From: Methylobacterium amylolyticum
GTDB lineage: Bacteria > Pseudomonadota > Alphaproteobacteria > Rhizobiales > Beijerinckiaceae
Length of the DNA: 39,107 nucleotides
Assembly (NCBI RefSeq): GCF_030700245.1
Contig: NZ_JAUYZI010000050.1
Coordinates: 1 to 39,107, forward strand
Direction of reading: 5' to 3'
A program made the position numbers and the translations under genes. Position 1 is the first letter of the stretch, and each line of letters begins with the position of its first letter. Below, piece by piece: positions 1 to 7,496 of the stretch. Under the pieces are notes generated by a model. That model searched no databases, had not been told where the DNA came from, and saw only the letters and a program-made list of their open reading frames with translations.

Positions 1-391
1 GGGCGTCGGCCTCGACACCGACGACGACGCCGGCGCCCGGGGTGAACTGGTAGTTGTAGCCGACCTGGCCGCCGCCGGAGAAGCCCTCACGGTTGCTGTT
101 GGAGTAGACCAGCGTGGAGCCGAGCGGGTTGAGGGCACGGTAGGGGACGAGGCCGCCGGCCAGGGTCTGGCGGACGGGGTCGCCGGCGGTCTGGACGAAG
201 CCGCGCGAGCCGCCGTTGCTGCTGGCGTCGAAGCCGTAGCCGGCGTTGATACCGAAGTAGGCACCGGTCCAGGTGAACACCGGCACCGGCGTGAACACCG
301 GCGGCGGCGCGGCGCGGCGCGGAAGGTCGGCGGCCGAGGCGGCGGCGGTGAGGGCCGTGAAGGCGGCCAGCGAGGTCAGGAGTTTGGTCAT
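1..391 (-). CDS. Outer-membrane beta-barrel protein, 5' part only (gene runs off the window)
   Basis: The minus strand reads from an ATG at 389-391 for 130 codons to the window edge without a stop. The protein opens with a Sec signal peptide (MTKLLTSLAAFTALTAAASA, then ADLPRR). A 'FTWTGAYFGINAGYGFD' strand follows, then Gly/Asn-rich stretches and 'GGGQVGYNYQF'. This is the N-terminal pattern of the small Omp25/Omp31-like 8-stranded barrels common in Hyphomicrobiales, which sit in the outer membrane. The 'ADLP' after the cleavage site and the 'W.G.Y.G...GYG' strand are the diagnostic parts. The C-terminal strands are missing, so pore function and exact subfamily cannot be judged. Confidence is high for the family, low for a specific role. 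Confidence 0.85.
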   Translation of the reverse strand, partial: MTKLLTSLAAFTALTAAASAADLPRRAAPPPVFTPVPVFTWTGAYFGINAGYGFDASSNGGSRGFVQTAGDPVRQTLAGGLVPYRALNPLGSTLVYSNSNREGFSGGGQVGYNYQFTPGAGVVVGVEADA

Positions 392-688
392 GGTGTCAGG
401 TCCGAAGTGCAAAGCGTGATTAAGCCTACCGGCACTCGGCCAAAACCGCTGTAGTTTTATGGACACACTATCAGAGCTCGACGAGCATCGACAGGGTGAA
501 ACGCAGGTGAACCGTCGGCTTGAGATTAATATTGCGTTCAGATCTATTGCGGAAGCGCGGTAACTCTGACGACGGACCTTGGTTCCTACGAGAAGGCATA
601 TTCGAGGGGTGGCGTGGTATGGACGCAACATGTCCGGCCTCCCCAGGGCGATAGCTTGGGAGAAATCCCCTCATCGTTCCCTGACCCC
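392..688. other. Intergenic, no gene seen
   Basis: About 300 bases between the divergent barrel protein and HNH genes. The part at 400-560 is richer in A+T than the flanks and should carry the barrel-gene promoter on the minus strand, but no hexamer pair is good enough to name. A 67-codon minus-strand frame at 471-674 has arginine-rich, non-protein-like composition and is not called. Confidence 0.5.
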
Positions 689-1114
689 ATGCCGATCCGG
701 CGCGAGCACAGGTTCTTCTACCCGATCGACTGGCCGCAGCTCTCCGCCGTCATCCGGTTCGGCCGGGCACGGAGCCGGTGCGAGGGCTGCGCCCGGCCGC
801 ATGGGCGGCTCGTCCATCACCTCGGCGACGGGCGCTGGTGGGACGCGGATACCGGACGCTGGCGGGACGGCTGGGGAAGGCCGACACGCGTCGCCATCGG
901 CACCGACGTGCTGGGCCGGGTCCGCACCACGCGGGTGTTCCTGGCCACCGCCCACCGCAACCACGACACCGCCGACAACGCCGACGCCAACCTCGCGGCG
1001 TGGTGCCAGCGCTGCCACATGGTCCACGACCGGCCCGAGCATCGGCGTCGGCGCTGGGCCACGCTGTTCCGCCGGAAGGCGCTGGGGGATCTATTCGGGG
1101 GACCCTACGCCTGA
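689..1114 (+). CDS. HNH endonuclease-like protein (copy 1)
   Basis: 141 residues from the ATG at 689. The frame continues upstream to 614, but the second copy in this window (30163-30588, minus) begins at the matching Met, so 689 is preferred. Seen: a CxxC pair (RCEGC, about residue 31), 'VHH' about 14 residues later, then 'NADANLAAWCQRCHMVHD' with Asn, a second CxxC and His near residues 107-125. Two CxxC knuckles around H...N...H are the signature of zinc-stabilised HNH (beta-beta-alpha metal) nuclease domains. Little lies outside the domain, so it is a minimal HNH protein of unknown target. Such proteins are common on phages and plasmids. A nuclease role is inferred from the motif only. 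Confidence 0.75.
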   Translation: MPIRREHRFFYPIDWPQLSAVIRFGRARSRCEGCARPHGRLVHHLGDGRWWDADTGRWRDGWGRPTRVAIGTDVLGRVRTTRVFLATAHRNHDTADNADANLAAWCQRCHMVHDRPEHRRRRWATLFRRKALGDLFGGPYA

Positions 1115-1276
1115 GAGGAGGCGCCGGTCGCATGCGAACGGGGCGACGGCGACTGGCGCGCTCGCATCCGGGAGCGATGAAACGCTCGACCGCCGCGATG
1201 ACGCTGGGAAATATTCAACGTCGGCAGATCGGCCGGGATCCGGATGCGTGGTCGTGACCGTGTGCCCGCAGACCGA

Positions 1277-1690
1277 TCAACGCTCGATCACCTCCACGAT
1301 GCGGCGTGAGCGCGGCTCGACCAGCACCGGGTGATCGTTGACGATCGTGTAGGCGTATTCCGACAGTGCGAACTCGCGCGGCACGTCGTAGTAGACGATC
1401 CCTTCCGCCGGCAGCACGGTCCCGACCCGGACCGGGCCAGCCAGCGCGGCGGACGGCCGGCGCTCGCCCAGCGCGTAGATCCTGAACCGCTCCCGGCGAT
1501 CGACTCCCAGGATGCTGTTGGCGGAGCCGACCACCGCACCGATCGCTCCCCCGACCACCGCACCGAGCGGGCCGGCGATCTCTTCGCCCCGCTCAGTCCC
1601 GTCGCGCGCCCCACGCGCCAGGCCCTGTGCGTGAGCGGACGCGGTGAGGCCCAGCATCGCCAGGAGCGCCAGCGTGGTCGTGATCCGCAC
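1277..1690 (-). CDS. Secreted DUF1236-type protein
   Basis: 137 residues. Residues 1-21 form a Sec signal peptide ending in AHA-Q. A Gly/Ala/Val-rich segment around residues 40-60 (GAVVGGAIGAVVGSA) resembles a glycine-zipper. The C-terminal half has the pattern of DUF1236 proteins: 'GTVLPAEGIVYYDVP', then 'YTIVNDHPVLVEPRSRRIVEVIE'. DUF1236 proteins are small exported proteins frequent in Methylobacterium and Bradyrhizobium. Their biochemical role is unknown. Probably periplasmic or envelope-associated. The family call rests on the C-terminal 'VND..V.VEP..R.IV.VI' pattern. Confidence 0.8.
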   Translation of the reverse strand: MRITTTLALLAMLGLTASAHAQGLARGARDGTERGEEIAGPLGAVVGGAIGAVVGSANSILGVDRRERFRIYALGERRPSAALAGPVRVGTVLPAEGIVYYDVPREFALSEYAYTIVNDHPVLVEPRSRRIVEVIER

Positions 1691-1739
1691 GGTGTATCCT
1701 CCGGTTGGGGACGTGAAGGGTGCCGGCGCTAGGGCAGAC

Positions 1740-2213
1740 CTAAGCAGCCGACCGATGAGCCGCAGATCGAACGGGCACCGCCCGCAACAGCCCCGCCTTA
1801 TCGACGGCCAACGCGGCGGCGATTTCGGCCAGCGTCACGTCCTCGATCGCGGCGATGCCATCGTGGTCGGCCACGTCCGCTGCAACCAGAAACACCGCCT
1901 CGCGCTGGCCCGCGGACCGGCCAGCGATGGTCGCCACCCGCCGAAGGTTTTCCGAACGCCCCGCCCGCGTGCGTGCCCGCCCGATCGCCTCGTACAGCGC
2001 CTCTTGCAGCATCAAGGCGTCGTAGCCCCTGGCTACGATCGGGTTGGCGAGCACGCCCGCCAGCGCGGTCTCGAACTCCTCCCCCGCGACCTCGCCGTCG
2101 GCGACGATGACGTTGGCCGCGGCCGAGACGCCAGCCTGCATCAGCGCCTCGTCGCCGGCATAGGCCACAACCGTACGGGCGAAGTGCGCGAGGAAGTCGG
2201 GAATGAGGTTCAT
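1740..2213 (-). CDS. TerB-like protein
   Basis: 157 residues, all-helical in appearance. Two features match TerB (tellurite-resistance B) domains: an early 'AANVIVADGEVAGEEFETAL' helix-acid-helix unit (about residues 32-51) and its pseudo-repeat 'AADVADHDGIAAIEDVTLAEIAAAL' (about 110-135). These Asp/Glu-rich loops bind metal in TerB. Known TerB proteins work with TerC/TerD-like partners in stress and surface-associated complexes. No other ter gene is present here, so tellurite resistance should not be assumed. Likely cytoplasmic; no signal peptide. The last ten or so residues are low-complexity. Confidence 0.7.
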   Translation of the reverse strand: MNLIPDFLAHFARTVVAYAGDEALMQAGVSAAANVIVADGEVAGEEFETALAGVLANPIVARGYDALMLQEALYEAIGRARTRAGRSENLRRVATIAGRSAGQREAVFLVAADVADHDGIAAIEDVTLAEIAAALAVDKAGLLRAVPVRSAAHRSAA

Positions 2214-2239
2214 CTGAGTCTGCCCTGGGTCAAGTCGGC

Positions 2240-2599
2240 TCAGGCGGCGACGCGGGCACCGCCGAGGCTGATCCGCCGACGTCCGCTCGCGGCGTTGGTG
2301 CCGTGGCTCGGAGCTTCGTAGGGCCGGCGGGAGAGGTCGTGGAGCACGCCGCCGACGAAGCCGGCGACCCGGCGCAGGGCGGCATCCTCGCAGGTGACCG
2401 CGACCCTTACGCCGGCCTCATGGGTGTGGCTGCGCCCGTACAGCCAGACCGCGAGCCGCGCCCGCGTCGCCTCGGGAATGCCGTCGAGGGCGGCAGCCAG
2501 CTCCTCGCTCTCGGCGCGGGTGACGCGACCGAGAACGTCGAGCGGCACCGGGCAGTCGCTGGCGAAATCCGCCGCGGTGATCGAACGAACCTGGGTCAT
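2240..2599 (-). CDS. Small hypothetical protein
   Basis: 119 residues from the Met at 2599 (MTQVRSITAADF); the open frame starts nine codons earlier at 2626. It is followed after 26 bp by the TerB-like gene on the same strand, so the two may be co-transcribed. Composition is protein-like, with helices such as 'ESEELAAALDGIPEATRARLAVWLYGR' and a Cys in 'VAVTCEDAALRRVAG'. No known domain recognised, no signal peptide, no membrane segment. Confidence 0.6.
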   Translation of the reverse strand: MTQVRSITAADFASDCPVPLDVLGRVTRAESEELAAALDGIPEATRARLAVWLYGRSHTHEAGVRVAVTCEDAALRRVAGFVGGVLHDLSRRPYEAPSHGTNAASGRRRISLGGARVAA

Positions 2600-2790
2600 G
2601 ACGCTTACTGCCGGTGCTCTGCTCACGCCGGTGTGAGCGGGGCAGGGTTAACAGAGCGTAGCCGCCGATGGTCGCCCCGCCGGATGCGAACAACCTCCGG
2701 GACCGGGTTCGCCGTTCAACCGTCCGCGTCGCGAGCAATCCCGGAGTCCACACCGTGGACCGGTTCTCCTGATGCCGGTCGTTGGTCCTC

Positions 2791-3279
2791 TCAACCCTCG
2801 CCGTCGCCGGCGAGACCGAGGCCGCGCAGCAGATCATCCAGCGGACCGTCGCCGCTCCTCGCGGCTGGCCGCGGACCCGTGGCCGCTGCAGGGAACTGCT
2901 CTGGGATGAGGACTGCCTGCTGCACACGGATCCCGCGCCGGGCCACCTTGCGCTGATGAACCGCGCCAGTAGGCTGCGATCGGGCAACCACCGTCATCTC
3001 GGCTGGCACGATCGGCGCCATCGTCATGCCGGGCGGCAACGGCACGGTCATGTGCGGCGTCAACGCCGCGGTATCGGGGCTCATCGGCCGCGTGCGCAGC
3101 CGCAGCACGCTCGGCGGGTCCACCCAGACCGTGACGGGGGCCGTTTCCGTCCGCGCTGCAATGGGCCCGGTACGACGGGTCTGGGCCTCGAAATTGCCCG
3201 GATGCAAGACGTGAGCGGCTGTCACCAAGCCGAACACGGCGGCGGCGGTGGTTGCGAGCGTTGAGCGAAAGTGTTCCAT
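2791..3279 (-). CDS. Exported or membrane-anchored hypothetical protein
   Basis: 162 residues from the Met at 3279 (MEHFRS); the open frame begins seven codons earlier. Residues 5-29 form a hydrophobic N-terminal segment (STLATTAAAVFGLVTAAHVL), a signal peptide or anchor. The rest is Pro-, Thr- and Val-rich with no Cys ('VTVWVDPPSVLRLRTRPM', 'MTVPLPPGMTMAPIVPAEM'). It ends in an acidic tail 'GDGPLDDLLRGLGLAGDGEG'. The makeup suggests a secreted, partly disordered envelope protein. No family recognised. An A+T-richer stretch at 3300-3420 upstream probably holds its promoter. Confidence 0.6.
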   Translation of the reverse strand: MEHFRSTLATTAAAVFGLVTAAHVLHPGNFEAQTRRTGPIAARTETAPVTVWVDPPSVLRLRTRPMSPDTAALTPHMTVPLPPGMTMAPIVPAEMTVVARSQPTGAVHQRKVARRGIRVQQAVLIPEQFPAAATGPRPAARSGDGPLDDLLRGLGLAGDGEG

Positions 3280-3420
3280 GATGGCAGAACAAACGCTCAA
3301 GCTCGCCGTTCCGCGGTGTTTTACCGGAACTGCCGACCGTGACTTAAATGCCGCGGTGCTGCTAGCAACTCGACACGTTAACCTTGTTGAATTTCGGGTG
3401 ATAAATAGGGATCGTTCGCC

Positions 3421-4122
3421 TCACTGCCTCAGTTCGTCGACAACCGGACGGTATTGGCAGCCACATGCTCCCGTTAACGGGCGGGCACGCGCTTCGGTGA
3501 GCCGCCGGTCGTCAGCGTGCTGATCACCCTCGATCGCCACCGTCATCTTCGAGGCCGCCATCGACTGTGCCGCGCCCCAGGCCAGCCGCACCAGCCGCAG
3601 TCGACGACACGCTCTGCCTTTAAGGTGAGCAGGGTCTACGGGCGGAGGACGTTGGGCCCAGTTGGCTCCTGGCCACGACGCGGCGGATGCTGGGCATCCT
3701 GCACGCGCGATCGTCGGGGGTGGGCTGCCGAACCGATCCCAGACAGAAAAAAGGCCGCCCCGCGGTTGAGACGGAAGGCGGCCCGAAGTCTTGGGAGGAA
3801 ACGCCCAGTGATGGGCCGCGGGAGAGCGACGCCATCGCCATCCCGCATCGCACAAAATAGGGTGCCGCCAACTCGCCAACCACCACCCTAGGGTTGAACC
3901 TCGGCGCATAGATGTCGCATCTCTAGCGGCTAGCCCCTCTTGTGATGCATATCTGCGCTCAGTGTGGAAGCAGCGCCCGCAACGCCCTTCGGACCAGCAT
4001 CCAACGCAGGGTTTGACGACGAAGCGCGCGCAGGTCGGAAGCTGCTCGGCTTCTTCACGACGACAACCTGAGCACACGATGATCCGCGTCTTCGGCCAGC
4101 GCTTGGCACAGGTGTGGAACAC
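3421..4122 (-). CDS. Doubtful open frame with a Cys-rich N-terminus; perhaps two gene remnants
   Basis: A 233-codon frame. Two parts look protein-like. The first 60 residues contain CxxC pairs ('CSGC', 'CVGC', 'CGRC') like a zinc-ribbon. The last 56 ('VRLAWGAAQSMAASKMTVAI' onward) have G/C-biased third positions. The middle is Trp/Pro/Arg-rich and unlike a folded protein, and it contains an apparent terminator at 3747-3783 on the same strand. The best reading is noncoding DNA with remnants at both ends that happen to share a frame. It is listed so the stretch is not taken as empty. Confidence 0.2.
   Translation of the reverse strand: MFHTCAKRWPKTRIIVCSGCRREEAEQLPTCARFVVKPCVGCWSEGRCGRCFHTERRYASQEGLAARDATSMRRGSTLGWWLASWRHPILCDAGWRWRRSPAAHHWAFPPKTSGRLPSQPRGGLFSVWDRFGSPPPTIARAGCPASAASWPGANWAQRPPPVDPAHLKGRACRRLRLVRLAWGAAQSMAASKMTVAIEGDQHADDRRLTEARARPLTGACGCQYRPVVDELRQ
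3747..3783 (-). terminator. Intrinsic terminator, minus strand
   Basis: On the minus strand GGCCGCC (3783-3777) pairs with GGCGGCC (3759-3753) around a 17-nt loop and is followed at once by six T (3752-3747). Good stem, good T-tract. No convincing gene ends just before it, so it may terminate a noncoding transcript or belong to a lost gene. Confidence 0.55.
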
Positions 4123-4329
4123 CTACGGCGTGTCGATCCTGATTTTTCGTGCACTCGCGGGCCGGCACCGCGCGAGGTAGGTCGTGTTCCGGTCCGCCCT
4201 GCGGGACGCCGCTCTACGCGCTCCGCGCCCCGAGCCGCCTGCGGCGTCTCGGCCCTGCCGGGTGACGATCGGCTCGGGGGCCGGACCACCCTGCCGGGCG
4301 GCCGGCCACGGCCGGTCGCCGGGGCGACC

Positions 4330-4553
4330 GCTTTCCTGTGCGGGGCGGGGAGAGACGGCTCCGCCTTCCCTCCCCCACAAGCCGGCGGCCCGGGTCTCCC
4401 CATGCTTCGGCCGGCTGCGCCGGCCTGCCAGCACGGCCGGTGGTGCCGGCCGCCCTGCGGGTGGGCGATCCCCCTCCCGGGCCGCCGGCTTGCCCCCCTC
4501 CCTTCCGCTGCTCCGCGCGACCTCGGGGAGCAGGAGCAGGGCTCCCGCCCCCG
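4330..4553 (+). repeat. Hairpin-rich leader repeat, copy A, upstream of ardC
   Basis: The stretch from about 4347 to 4553 recurs at 5955-6163 with only scattered differences (about nine in ten bases identical by eye); similarity weakens toward 4330. Inside are two tight inverted repeats: GGCCGGC/GCCGGCC (4409-4415/4419-4425, 3-nt loop) and CGGCCGG/CCGGCCG (4434-4440/4446-4452, 5-nt loop). Copy A ends 18 bp before the ardC start; copy B ends 39 bp before the start of a parB-like reading frame. A shared leader in front of two plasmid genes points to a common regulatory element. Confidence 0.75.
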
Positions 4554-4571
4554 GAACGAAGGGACAGACCC

Positions 4572-5534
4572 ATGACCAAGCGCACCGCCCGCACCACCGC
4601 CGATACCCCCCGCGTCGATGTCTACGAGCGCATCACCGCGCAGATCGTCGCCGCGTTGGAGGAGGGAACCCGGCCCTGGATGAAGCCATGGGCCGGCGGC
4701 GGCGTCCCCGTCCGACCGCTCCGGCACAACGGCATCGCCTATCGGGGGATCAACACCGTCCTCCTCTGGATGGAAGCCACCGCCAAGGGCTACGCCTCCC
4801 CCTACTGGCTGACCTTCCGGCAGGCCGCCGAGTTGGGCGCGCACGTCCGCAAGGGCGAGAAATCCGCCCTCGTCGTCTACGCGGGCGCGATCGAGCGCAC
4901 GGATCAGACCGAGGCGGGGGAAGCGGTCGAGCGGCGCATTCCCTTCCTGAAGGGCTACAGCGTCTTCTGCGCCGACCAGATCGAGGGCTTGCCCGCCCAC
5001 TACCATCCGGCCTCCGCTCCCCGCGATCCGCTGCCCGAGAGCGCCCGCCTGCCCCAGGTCGAAGCCTTCTTCGCCAACACCGGCGCCGACATCCGCGAGG
5101 GCAAGCGCGGCGCCTACTACAGCCCGAGCGACGATCATATCGGGATGCCGCCCTTCTCCGCCTTCGTCTCGGCCGAGGCCCACGCGACCACCCTCGGACA
5201 CGAATGCATCCACTGGACGCGCCACGAAACCCGGCTCAACCGCGATTTCGGCCGCAAGGCGTATGGCGATGAGGGCTACGCGCGTGAGGAGTTGGTCGCC
5301 GAACTCGGGAGCGTCTACCTCGCGGCCGACCTCGGCCTCGCCATCGAGCCGCGCGACGATCACGCCGCTTACATCGCGTCCTGGCTGAAGGTCTTGAAAG
5401 ACGACAAGCGCGCGATCTTCCAGGCCGCATCCTATGCCGAGCGCGCCGTGAGCTTCCTACACGACTTGCAGCCCAAGCCGGACACCCCGGCCGTGGACAG
5501 CCCTGTCATGGACAGCATGGAGATCGCCGCGTAG
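4572..5534 (+). CDS. ardC: ArdC-type antirestriction protein with metallopeptidase domain
   Basis: 320 residues from the ATG at 4572; the frame stays open further upstream but runs through the leader repeat. The N-terminal half matches the ArdC/DUF1738 single-strand DNA-binding domain: 'ITAQIVAALEEGTRPWMKPW' (21-40), 'YRGINTVLLW' (57-66), 'WLTFRQAAELGAHVRKGEKS' (79-98). The C-terminal half is the zincin-like domain: HECIH (210-214) with a downstream 'REELVAELGS' that would give the third metal ligand. Plasmid ArdC proteins bind incoming single-stranded DNA and shield it from host restriction during conjugation. Both catalytic His and the Glu are present, so the gene looks intact. Cytoplasmic, and expected to act in the recipient just after transfer. 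Confidence 0.88.
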   Translation: MTKRTARTTADTPRVDVYERITAQIVAALEEGTRPWMKPWAGGGVPVRPLRHNGIAYRGINTVLLWMEATAKGYASPYWLTFRQAAELGAHVRKGEKSALVVYAGAIERTDQTEAGEAVERRIPFLKGYSVFCADQIEGLPAHYHPASAPRDPLPESARLPQVEAFFANTGADIREGKRGAYYSPSDDHIGMPPFSAFVSAEAHATTLGHECIHWTRHETRLNRDFGRKAYGDEGYAREELVAELGSVYLAADLGLAIEPRDDHAAYIASWLKVLKDDKRAIFQAASYAERAVSFLHDLQPKPDTPAVDSPVMDSMEIAA

Positions 5535-5634
5535 GCGAAGGGGATTGCGGGCGAAAGCAGACGCGCCGTGCCAGCCGGCGCCGCCGGGGGGGATCGGCCA
5601 CCCCGGCCCTGGCGGAGGCCTCGCCTGCAATGGA

Positions 5635-5719
5635 GTAATGCCGATGTGGTTCATACCACTGAGCATTACGCTTGATATGAAAAGGACCCGGACGGGCTGG
5701 CAAGTCTCTATCCGGGTCC
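5635..5719. other. Nested inverted repeats; minus-strand terminator-like hairpin
   Basis: Two structures lie just past ardC. First, GTAATGC (5635-5641) pairs with GCATTAC (5663-5669) and encloses a second stem GTGGT/ACCAC (5646-5650/5655-5659), a cruciform-like element. Second, GGACCCGGA (5684-5692) pairs with TCCGGGTCC (5711-5719). Read on the minus strand, the second stem is followed by TTTT, so it could be an intrinsic terminator there. A 29-codon plus-strand frame (MWFIPLSITLDMKR...) spans both but is probably incidental. Confidence 0.45.
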
Positions 5720-5954
5720 AATTCATGTTCTAGCGAAACGGGGGGGCGGGGAAACCTGCCCTCCCACTCCACCACCGAATATAGCGCGTTTCCGCGCCCC
5801 TCGCCAGAGCGGGGCCAGACCCCAGCCGGTTGACGCGTCCGGCGCCGCATCGAGCGGCCCCGGACGCGGCGAGAGCCCATTCCCCTCTCGCGCTCTCCGC
5901 CCCGGCCGCACGGCGGCTCGGAAGCCGCGAACGCGGCCCCTTCCTCAGTCGGGT

Positions 5955-6163
5955 GGGGAGGGCAGGCGCCGCCTTCCATCCCCAACAAGCCGGCGGCCCG
6001 GGTCTCCCCATGCTTCGGCCGGCTGCGCCGGCCTGCCAGCACGGCCGGCGGTGCCGGCCGCCCCGCGGGTGAGCGATCCCCCCCTCCCGGACCGCCGGCT
6101 TGCCCCCCTCCCTTCCGCTGCTCCGCGCGACCTCGGGGAACAAGAGACGGGCTCCTGCCCCCG
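5955..6163 (+). repeat. Hairpin-rich leader repeat, copy B
   Basis: Second copy of the ardC leader, including both GC stems; one arm carries the change tggtg to cggtg in the second loop. It ends 39 bp before the Met of the parB-like remnant at 6203. The two copies are direct repeats about 1.6 kb apart, with ardC between them. Confidence 0.75.
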
Positions 6164-6202
6164 CAGGACACCCCGCCTTGCCGACAACCCCAGGAGCACA
6201 CC

Positions 6203-6572
6203 ATGGCCGAGCCCACCCCTCAGACCGTCGTCGCCCTCGATCGCCTCTCCCGCGACCCCCTCAACGTTCGCAACAGCTACCGCGCAGGCGGCGATGGCGC
6301 TGCAAGGCATCCCGACGTGGTGCGACCTCGGGGCCGAGCGGATGGCGCTCGTGCGGTTCCCGCCCCTCGTGCGCCGACTCGTCGTCTTCGCCGATCCCGA
6401 CCCGCCTGGCCTGCGCGCCGCGGCGGCGACTCGGGCCGCGCATCCCGATTTTGACGTGGATATTCGTCCGCCCCCGGGGACGGACGACTACGCCGAACAC
6501 TGTCGCAAACTCGGTCTAATCAACACTTCAGAATTTCAGAGTGGCAGATCTGAATGCAAAACTTTGCTTTGA
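6203..6572 (+). pseudogene. Chimeric remnant: ParB-like N-terminus joined to a toprim C-terminus
   Basis: From the ATG at 6203 the first 23 codons read 'TVVALDRLSRDPLNVR', the typical start of plasmid ParB-domain proteins. Near 6270-6290 this frame loses sense. Another frame then reads 'MALQGIPTWCDLGAERM', 'RFPPLVRRLVVFADPDPPGL' and a short tail to the stop at 6572. 'VVFADPDPPG' is the DxD core of a toprim domain as found at the C-terminus of plasmid primase/helicase proteins. The simplest history is a deletion that fused the 5' end of a parB-like gene to the 3' end of a toprim primase gene out of frame. Neither part can be functional. Confidence 0.6.
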
Positions 6573-6706
6573 GGTGTCTCGCCTAATTGGTGTGTCCATG
6601 GCAAGATGCAATCTGCGACACATATTACGTTACAATGATCGCGTAATGTCTTCGTTCCTTAGATTGTGACAACGAGGCCCATTTTAAGCAGTCTTAAGTA
6701 GAAATT

Positions 6707-7108
6707 TTGCTCGATAATCGTGGTGACAAGCCGGTGATATCGACTGCATCACCCCTGCACAGGGCAAACTCATGCGCAGACTTGTGCGCTCAGGTTCGCA
6801 GTCTAACCGACGATCTGACAACCGCAGATCGGTTGCTGGACAATCTCAAGGACGACTTGGAGCGTATCGGTCTGACCCTGCCCGTGACCCCAGGTTTAGT
6901 CCGTCTCCTTCACGTTATCGAATGTTGTATGACAGTCGTCGATGGTGCGTCGCACAGCAGCCTGATCGCGACCTGCATGGTCGAACTTCGACAGGCATTG
7001 AACGAGGCCATGGCCGAGATCTCCGCAGCATTGGCCGCAACCGCGCACTCCACGCCGACACACCACGCAGGATTTCTGGTCGTCGCGGGAGCTATTCTAC
7101 CGCTTTAG
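6707..7108 (+). CDS. Hypothetical helical protein
   Basis: 133 residues with a TTG start at 6707; a GTG at 6736 is an alternative. The upstream 130 bp is strikingly A+T-rich for this window. The protein has a coiled-coil-like segment (about residues 25-52, 'LCAQVRSLTDDLTTADRLLDNLKDDLERIG'-type heptads, given here only in part), then 'GLVRLLHVIECCMTV' and an amphipathic C-terminal helix. No family recognised. Lower G+C than its neighbours suggests separate acquisition. It lies between the parB/toprim remnant and the repC control region. Confidence 0.45.
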   Translation: MLDNRGDKPVISTASPLHRANSCADLCAQVRSLTDDLTTADRLLDNLKDDLERIGLTLPVTPGLVRLLHVIECCMTVVDGASHSSLIATCMVELRQALNEAMAEISAALAATAHSTPTHHAGFLVVAGAILPL

Positions 7109-7280
7109 TAGGCTCTTACAGTTTCGGCCTATTGTTTGGCGCGGCCGCAGGATTTCGGCCGCCGCAGTCCCGGTTGACTTTCCGCAGGCGCGTGAACGAG
7201 ATGACGGTTGGCCGACTCCCCAGGGAGGTCCGGCCGATCGATGGAGTTCAGACCGCCGCCGCAGACCGACCCTTGAAAAG

Positions 7281-7375
7281 CAAACGGCCCCCTCTCCGCC
7301 AAGAGAAGGGGCCGGCGCTGATGTCAGAAACATCGGCTTGTGAAGGAACCTAAAGCACTCCTCACAAGCCACAGG
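7281..7375 (-). ncRNA. Candidate antisense (countertranscribed) RNA upstream of repC
   Basis: Read on the minus strand, three elements follow in order. A perfect 9-bp stem GGCTTGTGA/TCACAAGCC (7370-7362 with 7343-7335) has an 18-nt loop. A small stem GATGT/ACATC comes next. An 11-bp terminator-like stem (7313-7303 with 7296-7286, one mismatch, 6-nt loop) is followed by GTTTGCTTTT. In repABC-family plasmids a short antisense RNA with a stem-loop plus intrinsic terminator, transcribed against the repC leader, limits RepC synthesis. Position (about 120-215 bp before repC), strand and structure all fit. The promoter is uncertain: a TTGACG lies at 7391-7386 but its -10 is poor. Confidence 0.45.
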
Positions 7376-7433
7376 ACGCCCCCGGCGTCAAGTGAGAACC
7401 GCGTTTCTCGCATCGGCGAAGCTTTGCCTGTGG

Positions 7434-7459
7434 GTGACCCGCCCTACGCGGCGGGTCAC
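7434..7459 (+). promoter_or_regulatory. Perfect 10-bp stem-loop in the repC leader
   Basis: GTGACCCGCC (7434-7443) and GGCGGGTCAC (7450-7459) form a perfect stem with a 6-nt loop, 37 bp before the repC ATG. There is no T-run, so it is not a simple terminator. In repABC plasmids a leader hairpin here responds to the antisense RNA and hides or exposes the repC ribosome-binding site; the same role is inferred. Confidence 0.5.
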
Positions 7460-7496
7460 GACGACCTGTCGCGGCCCGACCGGAAGGATCGGGTCC

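Noticed and set aside
3930..5363. 477-codon minus-strand frame opposite ardC
   Set aside because: Antisense to ardC and to the leader repeat; no start signal and composition typical of a shadow frame.
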